Shown here: piece after piece, positions 18,868 through 26,048 of the stretch | Numbering within the stretch: the stretch's first letter is position 1 | Layout: each line of letters opens with the position of its first letter | NCBI GenBank assembly: GCA_016288795.1 | Contig: JAEELI010000017.1 | Coordinates: forward strand, 21,856 to 85,855 | DNA length: 64,000 bases | Source of the DNA: Caryophanales bacterium | GTDB lineage: Bacteria > Bacillota_I > Bacilli_A > RF39 > UBA660 | Direction: 5' to 3' | Program-made: the position numbers and the translations under genes | The notes under the pieces: generated by a model | Databases searched by the model: none | Told to the model about the DNA's origin: nothing | Seen by the model: the letters and a program-made list of their open reading frames with translations, nothing else

Positions 18868-20685
18868 ATGAAGAAATCATTTGTAAACACAAAAACTTTT
18901 GTTACATGTATGTTATTTTTATCATATTTGCTGATAGATTTCTTTTTTAGATACTACACAATAAAAGCGATATACTTTTATTCTATACGTAATTTGGCTC
19001 CTATAATGTTTAGTTTATCAATAATCTCATTGAATGTATTAATTATAAGTTTGTTGCCAAAAAAAGCTGGCATTATTTATTATATAGTTAGTTTTCTTTT
19101 AAACTTAATATTTGGTTTAGTTAATTTCTTTCATTATAAAATACTGGGTTCATTTTTTACTTTTTCAGAATTATTCCTAATGGGAGAAGGCTTAGAATAT
19201 AAATCAGCAATATTTACTTATATTTCCTTAAAACTAGTTATAGCTTTTATTATTATAATGATTGCTTGTGTTATAACTGTAGTCCTTTTAGTAAAAAATG
19301 ATATGAAATATTCTATAAAAAAATTGATAGTGTTAATTATAGTATTTCAATCAATTGGAGTGTTACTATTATTTATAAATAATAATGGCTATCCTAAAGA
19401 GAATAGTTATTCTCCAATTTATAATTATACTCATTTTAATATTCCTCATAGATCAATTCAAGTTGTTGGACTGCTACAGTACAATATTCAAGATGTTGTT
19501 ATGTATTATAAAGGTGTAATTAAGGAGAAGATTGAACTTGATAGTTACCGAAAAAAAATGGACAATTATTTCAATGGCAAAGATTCACATAACGAAAAGA
19601 ATAAATATTCAGACACATTTAAAGGTAAAAATTTGATCTATATAATGATTGAAACTGGTGACGACTGGTTGTTAACTAAAGAGGATATGCCAACTTTATA
19701 TAAATTGAAAAATGAGGGATTAAATTTTACGAACAGATATGCTCCATTCTTTTATGCAGGATATACAATTAATAGTGAGTTTGCTGCAAATACAGGTTAT
19801 TATTTAGTGGATGATTTTAATGATTATTTAAATAATTATTATCCATATTCATTGCCTAATCTATTCAAAAAGGCTGATTATGTTGTTAATTCTTTTCATA
19901 TGAATAGTGGGAATTTCTATAATAGGGATGTATTGCATAATAGTTTGGGTTATGAGCATTACTATGGTAATTATAATACTCAAGAATATAAAGATAAAGG
20001 GTATAATTATGCAAATGACATTAGCTGGATAGATAATGATGAAACTTATAATTTGTTGGTTCCTAAAACGGATAAAAAGTTTATGAGTTTTTTAGTTACA
20101 TATTCGATGCATTTACCATTCTTCAATAACGGAATGTGCGAACAGGCCGTTAGAAATGAAAAGATAATGTATAAGCCATGGGAAAAAAAAGAAGAAATCT
20201 GTTTGAGATATTTAGCTTTTCAAACAGATGAAATGATTAGAAAACTTTTAAAAAGGCTTGAAGAAGATAAAATGTTAGATGATGTAGTTTTAGTATTATT
20301 TGCTGATCATGACGCTTATGGTTTTTCGGACAAAAACTATTTAAGTGAAGTAAAAGGAACTAATAATATTTATCTTCAACAAAAAACGCCTCTTATAATA
20401 TGGAGTAAGGATATCAAACATGAAGATATTGATATATTAATGGATACTGCAGATTTAGTTCCAACTATAGCAAACATGTTTGGATTAGAATATGATAGCA
20501 AGTTCTATTTATCTACTGATGTATTTAGCAATAATCATGATAATTATGTTTATTTTAGTTCAGGATTTACACTAGATTCTGATGGTAATTTTATTGATAA
20601 CAATTCAAGTAATAAAGGAAATGAAATGATTAATTATAATAAATATTTATTAAAAACAGATTATTTTAGAAAGGCTAATAAATGA
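18868..20685 (+). CDS. LTA synthase-like sulfatase-superfamily membrane protein
   Basis: The 605-residue protein has five N-terminal hydrophobic segments (to about residue 175) and an extracellular alkaline-phosphatase/sulfatase-fold domain, the layout of LtaS, which polymerises glycerol phosphate from phosphatidylglycerol. Candidate active-site features are MIETGDDW near residue 257 (metal-binding Glu), AGYTINSEFAANTGYY near 297 with the probable nucleophilic Thr, SMHLPFF near 415 and FADHDAYGF near 475. The block ETGDD differs from the usual LtaS text, so substrate use may differ. It could add phosphoglycerol to the glycan made by this locus instead of building free lipoteichoic acid. The stop overlaps tagA by four bases. 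Confidence 0.82.
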   Translation: MKKSFVNTKTFVTCMLFLSYLLIDFFFRYYTIKAIYFYSIRNLAPIMFSLSIISLNVLIISLLPKKAGIIYYIVSFLLNLIFGLVNFFHYKILGSFFTFSELFLMGEGLEYKSAIFTYISLKLVIAFIIIMIACVITVVLLVKNDMKYSIKKLIVLIIVFQSIGVLLLFINNNGYPKENSYSPIYNYTHFNIPHRSIQVVGLLQYNIQDVVMYYKGVIKEKIELDSYRKKMDNYFNGKDSHNEKNKYSDTFKGKNLIYIMIETGDDWLLTKEDMPTLYKLKNEGLNFTNRYAPFFYAGYTINSEFAANTGYYLVDDFNDYLNNYYPYSLPNLFKKADYVVNSFHMNSGNFYNRDVLHNSLGYEHYYGNYNTQEYKDKGYNYANDISWIDNDETYNLLVPKTDKKFMSFLVTYSMHLPFFNNGMCEQAVRNEKIMYKPWEKKEEICLRYLAFQTDEMIRKLLKRLEEDKMLDDVVLVLFADHDAYGFSDKNYLSEVKGTNNIYLQQKTPLIIWSKDIKHEDIDILMDTADLVPTIANMFGLEYDSKFYLSTDVFSNNHDNYVYFSSGFTLDSDGNFIDNNSSNKGNEMINYNKYLLKTDYFRKANK

Positions 20686-21401
20686 AAAAGTATTTTGAAA
20701 AACTATATAAAGAAGGAAAAGATAACTTCTATGATTTAGTTAAAGAAAAATTATCCAAGAAAGAAAAAATGTTTATAGTAACTGCTAACCCAGAAACTTT
20801 TACATATGGAGAGAATGATAAAGAGTTTAATAAATTATTAGTAGATAAAGAGACCACGTTAATTCCAGATGGTATAGGTATTGTTAAAGCAGCGAATATT
20901 TTGAAGTATAATATTAAGGAAAGAATAACTGGCATAGATTTAGCTAATGAATTAATGGATATATGTAATATCAATAAATACAAAGTAGCTTTAATAGGAG
21001 CTAAGGAAGAAGTTATTAATGCTTTAAGAAAAGTCATTAAAGATAAATATCCGGGCATAGATTTAGTGGCAACAGAAAATGGCTATGTAGAAGATAAAGA
21101 TTCATTCTTTGATAAAATAAAGAATAAAGATATTGATGTTTGTTTAGTTGCCTTAGGGATTCCTAATCAAGAAAAACTTATTTATAAACATTTAAAAAAG
21201 TTTAAAAAAGGTGTATTTGTTGGAGTAGGTGGATCTTTTGATGTAATGAGCGGGACTAAAAAAAGAGCTCCTAAAATATTTCAAAAATTAAATTTAGAAT
21301 GGTTATATAGAATAGTTTGTGAGCCAAAGAGAATAGGAAGATTTTGGAATAATAACGTTAAATTTATTTTTAAAGTTAAAAAAATATCAAAAAAGAGATA
21401 A
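20682..21401 (+). CDS. tagA: WecG/TagA/CpsF family glycosyltransferase
   Basis: TagA (GT26) adds N-acetylmannosamine to undecaprenyl-PP-GlcNAc, completing the linkage disaccharide of wall teichoic acid. The 239 residues include the family marks TANPETFTYGENDKEF (about 28-43), the catalytic-Asp block IPDGIGIVKA (about 60-69), ERITGIDLANELM, and the C-terminal GVGGSFDVMSGTKKRAPKIFQ with LNLEWLYRIVCEPKRIGR near 198-225. The start overlaps the previous stop (ATGA). The neighbouring MnaA gene supplies its donor, UDP-ManNAc, and TagO supplies its acceptor. That co-occurrence supports the TagA reading over other GT26 functions. Confidence 0.9.
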   Translation: MKKYFEKLYKEGKDNFYDLVKEKLSKKEKMFIVTANPETFTYGENDKEFNKLLVDKETTLIPDGIGIVKAANILKYNIKERITGIDLANELMDICNINKYKVALIGAKEEVINALRKVIKDKYPGIDLVATENGYVEDKDSFFDKIKNKDIDVCLVALGIPNQEKLIYKHLKKFKKGVFVGVGGSFDVMSGTKKRAPKIFQKLNLEWLYRIVCEPKRIGRFWNNNVKFIFKVKKISKKR

Positions 21402-21425
21402 TAATAATTATTATTTCTTTTTTTT
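21390..21425 (+). terminator. Terminator after tagA
   Basis: A 13-bp A/T-rich stem with one G-T pair (21390-21402 with 21410-21422) and a T-tract. It starts inside the tagA stop region. Confidence 0.65.
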
Positions 21426-21480
21426 CGGATGTTTTTATAGTATACTGAAATAGAAAAGACTGCAATTGTGGAGGTATTAA

Positions 21481-22587
21481 ATGATTAAAGTAATGAGTAT
21501 ATTTGGAACAAGACCTGAAGCCATAAAAATGGCTCCACTTGTTAAAGAATTAGATAGCAGAGAAGAAATAGAAAGTATTGTATGTGTAACAGCTCAACAT
21601 AGAGAAATGTTAGATCAAGTTCTTGAAACTTTTGATATTAGACCAAATTATGATTTAAACATTATGAAACAAGGACAAACTTTAGGAGATATAACTACTA
21701 GAGCATTAACTGGACTAGAGGGTGTTATAAAAGAGTGTAAACCAGATTTAGTCTTAGTTCATGGTGATACTACTACTACATTTGCTGGAGCCTTAGCGGC
21801 CTTTTATAACCAAGTTTCTATCGGGCATGTTGAAGCCGGACTTAGAACTAATGATAAATATAGTCCATATCCAGAAGAAATGAATAGACAAATGGTTGAT
21901 TGCATGACAGATATGTATTTTGCCCCTACTGAATTAAGTAAACAAAACTTATTAGATGAAAATATAGACGAAGATAAAATATATGTTACAGGGAATACTG
22001 CTATAGATGCAATGAAAACTACAGTTAAAGATGATTATTCACATCCAGAATTAGATTGGATAAAGGAAGATGAAAAATTAATTCTTTTAACTGCTCATAG
22101 AAGAGAAAATCTTGGTGATAATATGAGAAATATTTTCAAAGCAGTTAAACAAGTATTAGAAAATACTACTAAAGTTAAAGTTATTTATCCAATACATCTA
22201 AATCCTAAAGTTAGAGAAGTAGCAAATGAAGTATTTGGTAACACTAAGAAGATTAAATTGATTGAACCATTAGAGGTATTTGATTTCCATAACTTCATTA
22301 ATAAAGCTTATATTATTCTAACTGATTCTGGTGGTATCCAAGAGGAAGCTCCTTCTTTAGGAAAACCAGTTTTAGTTTTAAGAGATACCACTGAAAGACC
22401 TGAGGGAATAGAAGCAGGAACATTAAAACTAGTTGGGACATCAACAAAAATTATATATGATGAAACAATGAAACTATTAACTGATGAAGAAGAGTATAAA
22501 AAGATGAGCAAAGCATCAAATCCATATGGTGATGGCTTTGCTAGTCAACGAATTGCAGATGCTATAATTCAAAAATATAAACAATAA
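21481..22587 (+). CDS. mnaA: UDP-N-acetylglucosamine 2-epimerase (non-hydrolysing)
   Basis: MnaA/WecB interconverts UDP-GlcNAc and UDP-ManNAc in the cytoplasm, feeding TagA and other ManNAc-using enzymes. The 368-residue protein opens IKVMSIFGTRPEAIKMAPL and contains TAQHREMLDQVL near 40, VHGDTTTTFAG near 96, GHVEAGLRT with the conserved Glu, PEEMNRQM, TAHRRENLG near 206 and TDSGGIQEEAPSLGKPVLVLRDTTERPE near 280-307 (written here in parts). All are standard for the family, as is the length. It has a strong GGAGG site and probably its own promoter (TATACT at 21441-21446). Confidence 0.96.
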   Translation: MIKVMSIFGTRPEAIKMAPLVKELDSREEIESIVCVTAQHREMLDQVLETFDIRPNYDLNIMKQGQTLGDITTRALTGLEGVIKECKPDLVLVHGDTTTTFAGALAAFYNQVSIGHVEAGLRTNDKYSPYPEEMNRQMVDCMTDMYFAPTELSKQNLLDENIDEDKIYVTGNTAIDAMKTTVKDDYSHPELDWIKEDEKLILLTAHRRENLGDNMRNIFKAVKQVLENTTKVKVIYPIHLNPKVREVANEVFGNTKKIKLIEPLEVFDFHNFINKAYIILTDSGGIQEEAPSLGKPVLVLRDTTERPEGIEAGTLKLVGTSTKIIYDETMKLLTDEEEYKKMSKASNPYGDGFASQRIADAIIQKYKQ

Positions 22588-22612
22588 AAAAGATGAACAA
22601 TTCATCTTTTTT
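22586..22612. terminator. Bidirectional terminator mnaA/HD gene
   Basis: A 12-bp stem (22586-22597 with 22601-22612) with a 3-base loop, A-run on the left and T-run on the right, lies between convergent genes. Confidence 0.8.
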
Positions 22613-23465
22613 ATTTTTCTTGAGTTTCTTCTTTTTGTTTAGCCTCAGTATAATATCTTTCTAATATTTCATAAGCTTCTTTAGAAAAGGCTGGATCAAT
22701 ATATTTATCAAATAATTTTTTATAACCTTCTAAAGCATTCCCAATTTCATCTGTTAGTTTCCAACTCATTAATTGATTTGCGATTTCCTTATGTTTCCCT
22801 TTTAATGATTGAATAGCTAAGATTGCTGCAAATAACAAGTAATCGGCATATGTATAACATTCAGTCATTTTATTAAATTTTTCTCCACGTCTATAAAATT
22901 CCATTACTCTAGGAGAAACACTTTTCATATCTAAATCAGGATTTTTAGCTTTATATCCTTTTTTATCATTCACAATTTCATCTTCAATATAGAATAGGGC
23001 ACCAATGCATCCATTATCTAAATCATCAACTTCACTAATAATTTCAGTTATTTCCATTGCTTCTTTAGTAATAGGGCTTTCCTTAAACGGAATAAAACTA
23101 GTTCTTCCATGATACATTGCACCTTGTCTTATAGCATCCAATTCAGGAGATGGTTGTAATATTCCTTTAAATAGTAATCTCGTAATAAAATCTTCACCTA
23201 AATTATGATGTAAAATAATATCATCTCTAAAAGCACCAAGTATTTCATATTGAGGAATTCTTCCAATATCATGAAATTTTGCTGCTACGACAGCCATTTT
23301 ATTGTTATTGGTAATCAATTTAGCTATCTTAGCAGTCCTATCTATATGTTCTAATTTTTGAATTATAGAAATATCTCCGCTGTCTTTGTATTGGGCTTTC
23401 TTTTGAGCTAAATAATCATCAATAAATTTTTCTAATGAATCTAAAGTGTTCTCATCATAATTCAT
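22611..23465 (-). CDS. HD-domain metal-dependent phosphohydrolase
   Basis: The 284-residue soluble protein has an HD domain: EHIDRTAKIAKLI near residue 42, the paired FHDIGRIPQYEI near 72 (metal-binding His-Asp), a histidine pair in ILHHNLGEDF and MYHGRTSF near 125. Such domains hydrolyse nucleotide phosphoesters or related substrates. The substrate is unknown, and no partner domain (RelA, GGDEF) is present. The start at 23465 follows GGTGAT with correct spacing. The in-frame extension to 23513 overlaps a near-consensus promoter and is rejected. Confidence 0.82.
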   Translation of the reverse strand: MNYDENTLDSLEKFIDDYLAQKKAQYKDSGDISIIQKLEHIDRTAKIAKLITNNNKMAVVAAKFHDIGRIPQYEILGAFRDDIILHHNLGEDFITRLLFKGILQPSPELDAIRQGAMYHGRTSFIPFKESPITKEAMEITEIISEVDDLDNGCIGALFYIEDEIVNDKKGYKAKNPDLDMKSVSPRVMEFYRRGEKFNKMTECYTYADYLLFAAILAIQSLKGKHKEIANQLMSWKLTDEIGNALEGYKKLFDKYIDPAFSKEAYEILERYYTEAKQKEETQEK

Positions 23466-23484
23466 TATGCTATCACCAATTATG

Positions 23485-23513
23485 ATTATAAATGGTAGAG
23501 GAATAATTAACAA
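23485..23513 (-). promoter_or_regulatory. Promoter of the HD-domain gene
   Basis: Reading the minus strand: TTGTTA (23513-23508), 17-base spacer, TATAAT (23490-23485), about 20 bases before the chosen start codon. Confidence 0.7.
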
Positions 23514-23637
23514 TAAAAAAGGGGAATAGTTTACAGTGTTCTTTCCGTTTTTTCTATTATTCTATATCCAAAAATAATAAAAATAACTTTATTTTGGTTA
23601 GAAATTAGTATATAATTTATTTATAAGGAAGTGTAGT

Positions 23638-24645
23638 ATGAAAAAAAAGATTTTATTATTAATTTTAGTCGTGTTATTAGTATGCGTTGGCTGTGGAAAG
23701 AAAAAAGAAGAACCTAAAGATTTAGAGCCAGCTCCAGAACCAGTGGTTGAAAAGCCTAAATTAAAAATAGTTGATCTTGATAGCACATCTAGACCATATG
23801 CAATAATGATTAATAATATTGGCGTAGCAAGGCCATTACAAAGTGGATTACAAGATGCATATATTATTTATGAGTTTATTGTTGAAGGTGGATTAACAAG
23901 ATATATGGCATTGTTTTTAGACCAAAAAACAGAAAGAATTGGGTCTGTTCGTTCAGCAAGACATTATTATATAGATTATGCTCTAGAAAATGACGCAATT
24001 TACGTTCATCATGGCAAGAGTCCGCAAGCTCAAAATGATTTCTCAATGTTAAAAGGAGATCGTATAGAAGTAGATAACTCTAAAACTGGATGGAGAGATA
24101 AATCTCTAAACGTTGCTACTGAACATACTTTATTCACTAGTATTGAAAAATTAAATAGTGGATTGGGTTCAAAAAGAACTACTAGAAATAAAGATTTATT
24201 ATTAAAATATAGTGTTGAATCAGTAGACTTAAAGAGCAAAGAAGGATCTAAAGACGCTAATAATGTAACGATAAAGTATTCTAATAGTGTTAAAGATGAT
24301 TATGTGTATGATGAAACAAATAAAGTATATAAAAGAAGCGTCAATGGAAAAGAACATGTTGACTATGTAACTAAAGAACAATATACATTCAAAAATATAA
24401 TCGCATATGCTGTTAAGAATAGCCGTATAGCTGGAGACAATAAAGATCGTCAAACACTAGATAATATTGGTTCAGGCGAAGGATATTACATATCTGAAGG
24501 AGTAGCAGTTCCAATTACATGGAAAAAATCTAGTAGAGCTGAACAAACTATATATAAGTTCAAAGATGGAACAGACTTACAAGTTAATGACGGTAATACA
24601 TTCATTCAAATTTATCCAACAAGCGGATCAATATCTATTAATTAA
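23638..24645 (+). CDS. DUF3048 (YerB-like) lipoprotein
   Basis: A 335-residue lipoprotein. The signal peptide runs to the lipobox CVGC (Cys about residue 19), followed by a short Glu/Pro/Lys linker. The rest matches the DUF3048 family (B. subtilis YerB): RPYAIMINNI near 53, ARPLQSGLQDAYIIYEFIVEGG-type text near 63-83 with TRYMALF, then IGSVRSARHYYIDYA and VHHGKSPQA. The C-terminal half carries the second family domain, ending GNTFIQIYPTSG. DUF3048 proteins are extracellular and widespread in Firmicutes but have no established biochemical role. Confidence 0.9.
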   Translation: MKKKILLLILVVLLVCVGCGKKKEEPKDLEPAPEPVVEKPKLKIVDLDSTSRPYAIMINNIGVARPLQSGLQDAYIIYEFIVEGGLTRYMALFLDQKTERIGSVRSARHYYIDYALENDAIYVHHGKSPQAQNDFSMLKGDRIEVDNSKTGWRDKSLNVATEHTLFTSIEKLNSGLGSKRTTRNKDLLLKYSVESVDLKSKEGSKDANNVTIKYSNSVKDDYVYDETNKVYKRSVNGKEHVDYVTKEQYTFKNIIAYAVKNSRIAGDNKDRQTLDNIGSGEGYYISEGVAVPITWKKSSRAEQTIYKFKDGTDLQVNDGNTFIQIYPTSGSISIN

Positions 24646-24654
24646 GAAACAAAG

Positions 24655-24707
24655 GAATCATTTATTCATATAATTATTTAGAGGTGTTATATGAATTTAA
24701 ATGATTC
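24655..24707 (+). repeat. Inverted repeat enclosing the spoVIF start
   Basis: GAATCATTT (24655-24663) is an exact inverted copy of AAATGATTC (24699-24707), and flanking AAA/TTT lengthen the match after a one-base bulge. A T-run follows the right arm. The ribosome binding site and start codon of the next gene lie in the 35-base loop. Confidence 0.5.
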
Positions 24708-24933
24708 TTTTTTTAATAAAGTTGAAAAAAAGACTAAAGTAGACAAAGAAACCATTTTTTCACTTGCAGAAAAACTACAAAAAGGAAATATGAAAGATGA
24801 AAAAACAATTAGAGAAGTAATAGATTCTTTAAGTAAAATGACTGGAAAAAATGTTTCTAAGGAACAAAGTGATAAGATAGTGGCCAAGATTATTGGGGAT
24901 AAGATACCAAATAATCTTGATAAAATGTTTTAA
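24691..24933 (+). CDS. spoVIF: SpoVIF-like small protein
   Basis: An 80-residue soluble protein that reads like the SpoVIF (B. subtilis YjcC) family, PF14069: SFFNKVEKKTKVDKETIFSLAEKLQ, then DEKTIREVIDSLSKMTGKNVSKEQSDKIV and a short tail KIPNNLDKMF. In B. subtilis SpoVIF is a late mother-cell protein needed for assembly of the GerE-dependent spore coat. A GerE-like gene is present later in the window. The site GAGGTG sits 4-5 bases before the ATG. A CATATAATT element 24667-24675 resembles a sigma-K -10, but it is very close to the ribosome binding site, so I give it little weight. Confidence 0.78.
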   Translation: MNLNDSFFNKVEKKTKVDKETIFSLAEKLQKGNMKDEKTIREVIDSLSKMTGKNVSKEQSDKIVAKIIGDKIPNNLDKMF

Positions 24934-24938
24934 AATAA

Positions 24939-24967
24939 TTGCATAACAACATATTTTGTGATAATCT
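24939..24967 (+). promoter_or_regulatory. Candidate promoter of the acidic membrane-protein gene
   Basis: TTGCAT (24939-24944), 17-base spacer, TAATCT (24962-24967). The start codon is at 24997. Confidence 0.45.
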
Positions 24968-24996
24968 ATTTATAGAATAAAGAGGTGACTAAAACT

Positions 24997-25947
24997 ATGG
25001 ATGAGTTTTTAAATAAATTATATGGCTATCAATATTTTAGCCTTTATTTAATTATTGCAATAGTTGTCTTAGTAATTTTATTTTTTATAATATTATTTGC
25101 TGGCAGAAAAGATAAAAAAGAAAGAGAGATTGAAGCAACAAAGAAATTACAACAAATTAATGGTGAGTTTGGTTTTAAAGAAGAAGCTACTGAACAAAAA
25201 GTAGAAACTGAACCAGTTAAGGACTTACAAAATGACACAATTATGATGCCAATTGTTGAAGAAGCAAATATGTCTATGACAGAAGAGGCTCCAAGTATTG
25301 AACCAACCGTTGAAGCACCAACACCAGTTGAGCCTATCATAAATGTTGAACCAACAATAAACGTTGAACCAGTTATTAATCCTGAACCAATAAAGGAACC
25401 AGAATTAGAACCAGTTGTTCAACCTGATATTCAACCTATAGTTCAACCTGAAGTAGAGATTAATAATGATTTAGAAGAAAAAACATTAGTTTTAGAACCA
25501 GTTGAAGAAAAACCTTTAGTCTTTGAAGAAGATAAGGTTGAACCAGTTGTTCAAAGCGTTGAAGAACAAAGTGTTCCTACATTTGATTTTGATTCCATTC
25601 TAAAAAATATTGAAGAATCTAGTTCTAAAACTGAAGAAATTCCAAAAGAAAGTATTCCTAGTCCTGAACTAGAACCAAAAATTCCAGAAGTTGAAGTAAC
25701 AGATATTCCTGTTTCAGATTGGAATTTCCCAACAATGGAAGAAACTACTCCAGTAGAGGGAACTCAACCTAAAGAAGTATTTAGTTCAGTTTATGTTCCA
25801 ACGCCAGAGGAAAAGCCTAAAGCTTCAGCTAGTGGTGACTTAGATTTTGAACTACCTGCTTTAAAGAAAGAAGAAAAGGTTGAAGGACCAGTTTTACGTG
25901 ATTACAATCTAGATGATTTATCTGGAGAAATATATTCAATAAAATAG
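24997..25947 (+). CDS. Single-pass membrane protein with long acidic Pro/Glu-rich tail
   Basis: The 316-residue product has one N-terminal transmembrane helix (about 14-36), a short basic stop-transfer region (GRKDKKERE), and then a low-complexity region of about 200 residues. That region is dominated by Glu, Pro and Val, with repeated VEP, INVEP and VQP units. It ends with a conserved-looking segment (VLRDYNLDDLSGEIYSIK). A charged tail after a basic junction suggests a cytoplasmic orientation. No enzymatic domain is visible. ZipA-like or scaffold roles are conceivable but unsupported. The GTG at 24985 overlaps the ribosome binding site, so the ATG at 24997 is chosen. A clear terminator follows. 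Confidence 0.65.
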   Translation: MDEFLNKLYGYQYFSLYLIIAIVVLVILFFIILFAGRKDKKEREIEATKKLQQINGEFGFKEEATEQKVETEPVKDLQNDTIMMPIVEEANMSMTEEAPSIEPTVEAPTPVEPIINVEPTINVEPVINPEPIKEPELEPVVQPDIQPIVQPEVEINNDLEEKTLVLEPVEEKPLVFEEDKVEPVVQSVEEQSVPTFDFDSILKNIEESSSKTEEIPKESIPSPELEPKIPEVEVTDIPVSDWNFPTMEETTPVEGTQPKEVFSSVYVPTPEEKPKASASGDLDFELPALKKEEKVEGPVLRDYNLDDLSGEIYSIK

Positions 25948-25955
25948 TTAATTAG

Positions 25956-25976
25956 CCCACAAATGTGGGTTTTTTA
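25956..25976 (+). terminator. GC-paired terminator
   Basis: CCCAC (25956-25960) pairs with GTGGG (25965-25969) around AAAT, followed by six T's. Confidence 0.85.
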
Positions 25977-26000
25977 TTGTCAAAAGATGTCTACCTCATG

Positions 26001-26030
26001 TTGAATCATTTATAAATCATGTGATAAAAT
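26001..26030 (+). promoter_or_regulatory. Promoter of parE-parC
   Basis: TTGAAT (26001-26006), 18-base spacer, TAAAAT (26025-26030) with TGA before it. The ParE start codon is 19 bases downstream. Confidence 0.6.
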
Positions 26031-26048
26031 AAATTATGGTGAATAGTT

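Noticed and set aside
24667..24675. Sigma-K-like promoter for spoVIF (CATATAATT)
   Set aside because: The predicted transcript would begin within the ribosome binding site, and the -10 ends TT where the consensus has TA.
25200..25700. Possible tandem DNA repeat or CRISPR-like array in the acidic-tail gene
   Set aside because: The repetition is at the protein level (VEP units) with irregular spacing and no conserved DNA repeat. No CRISPR array or cas gene is seen in the window.
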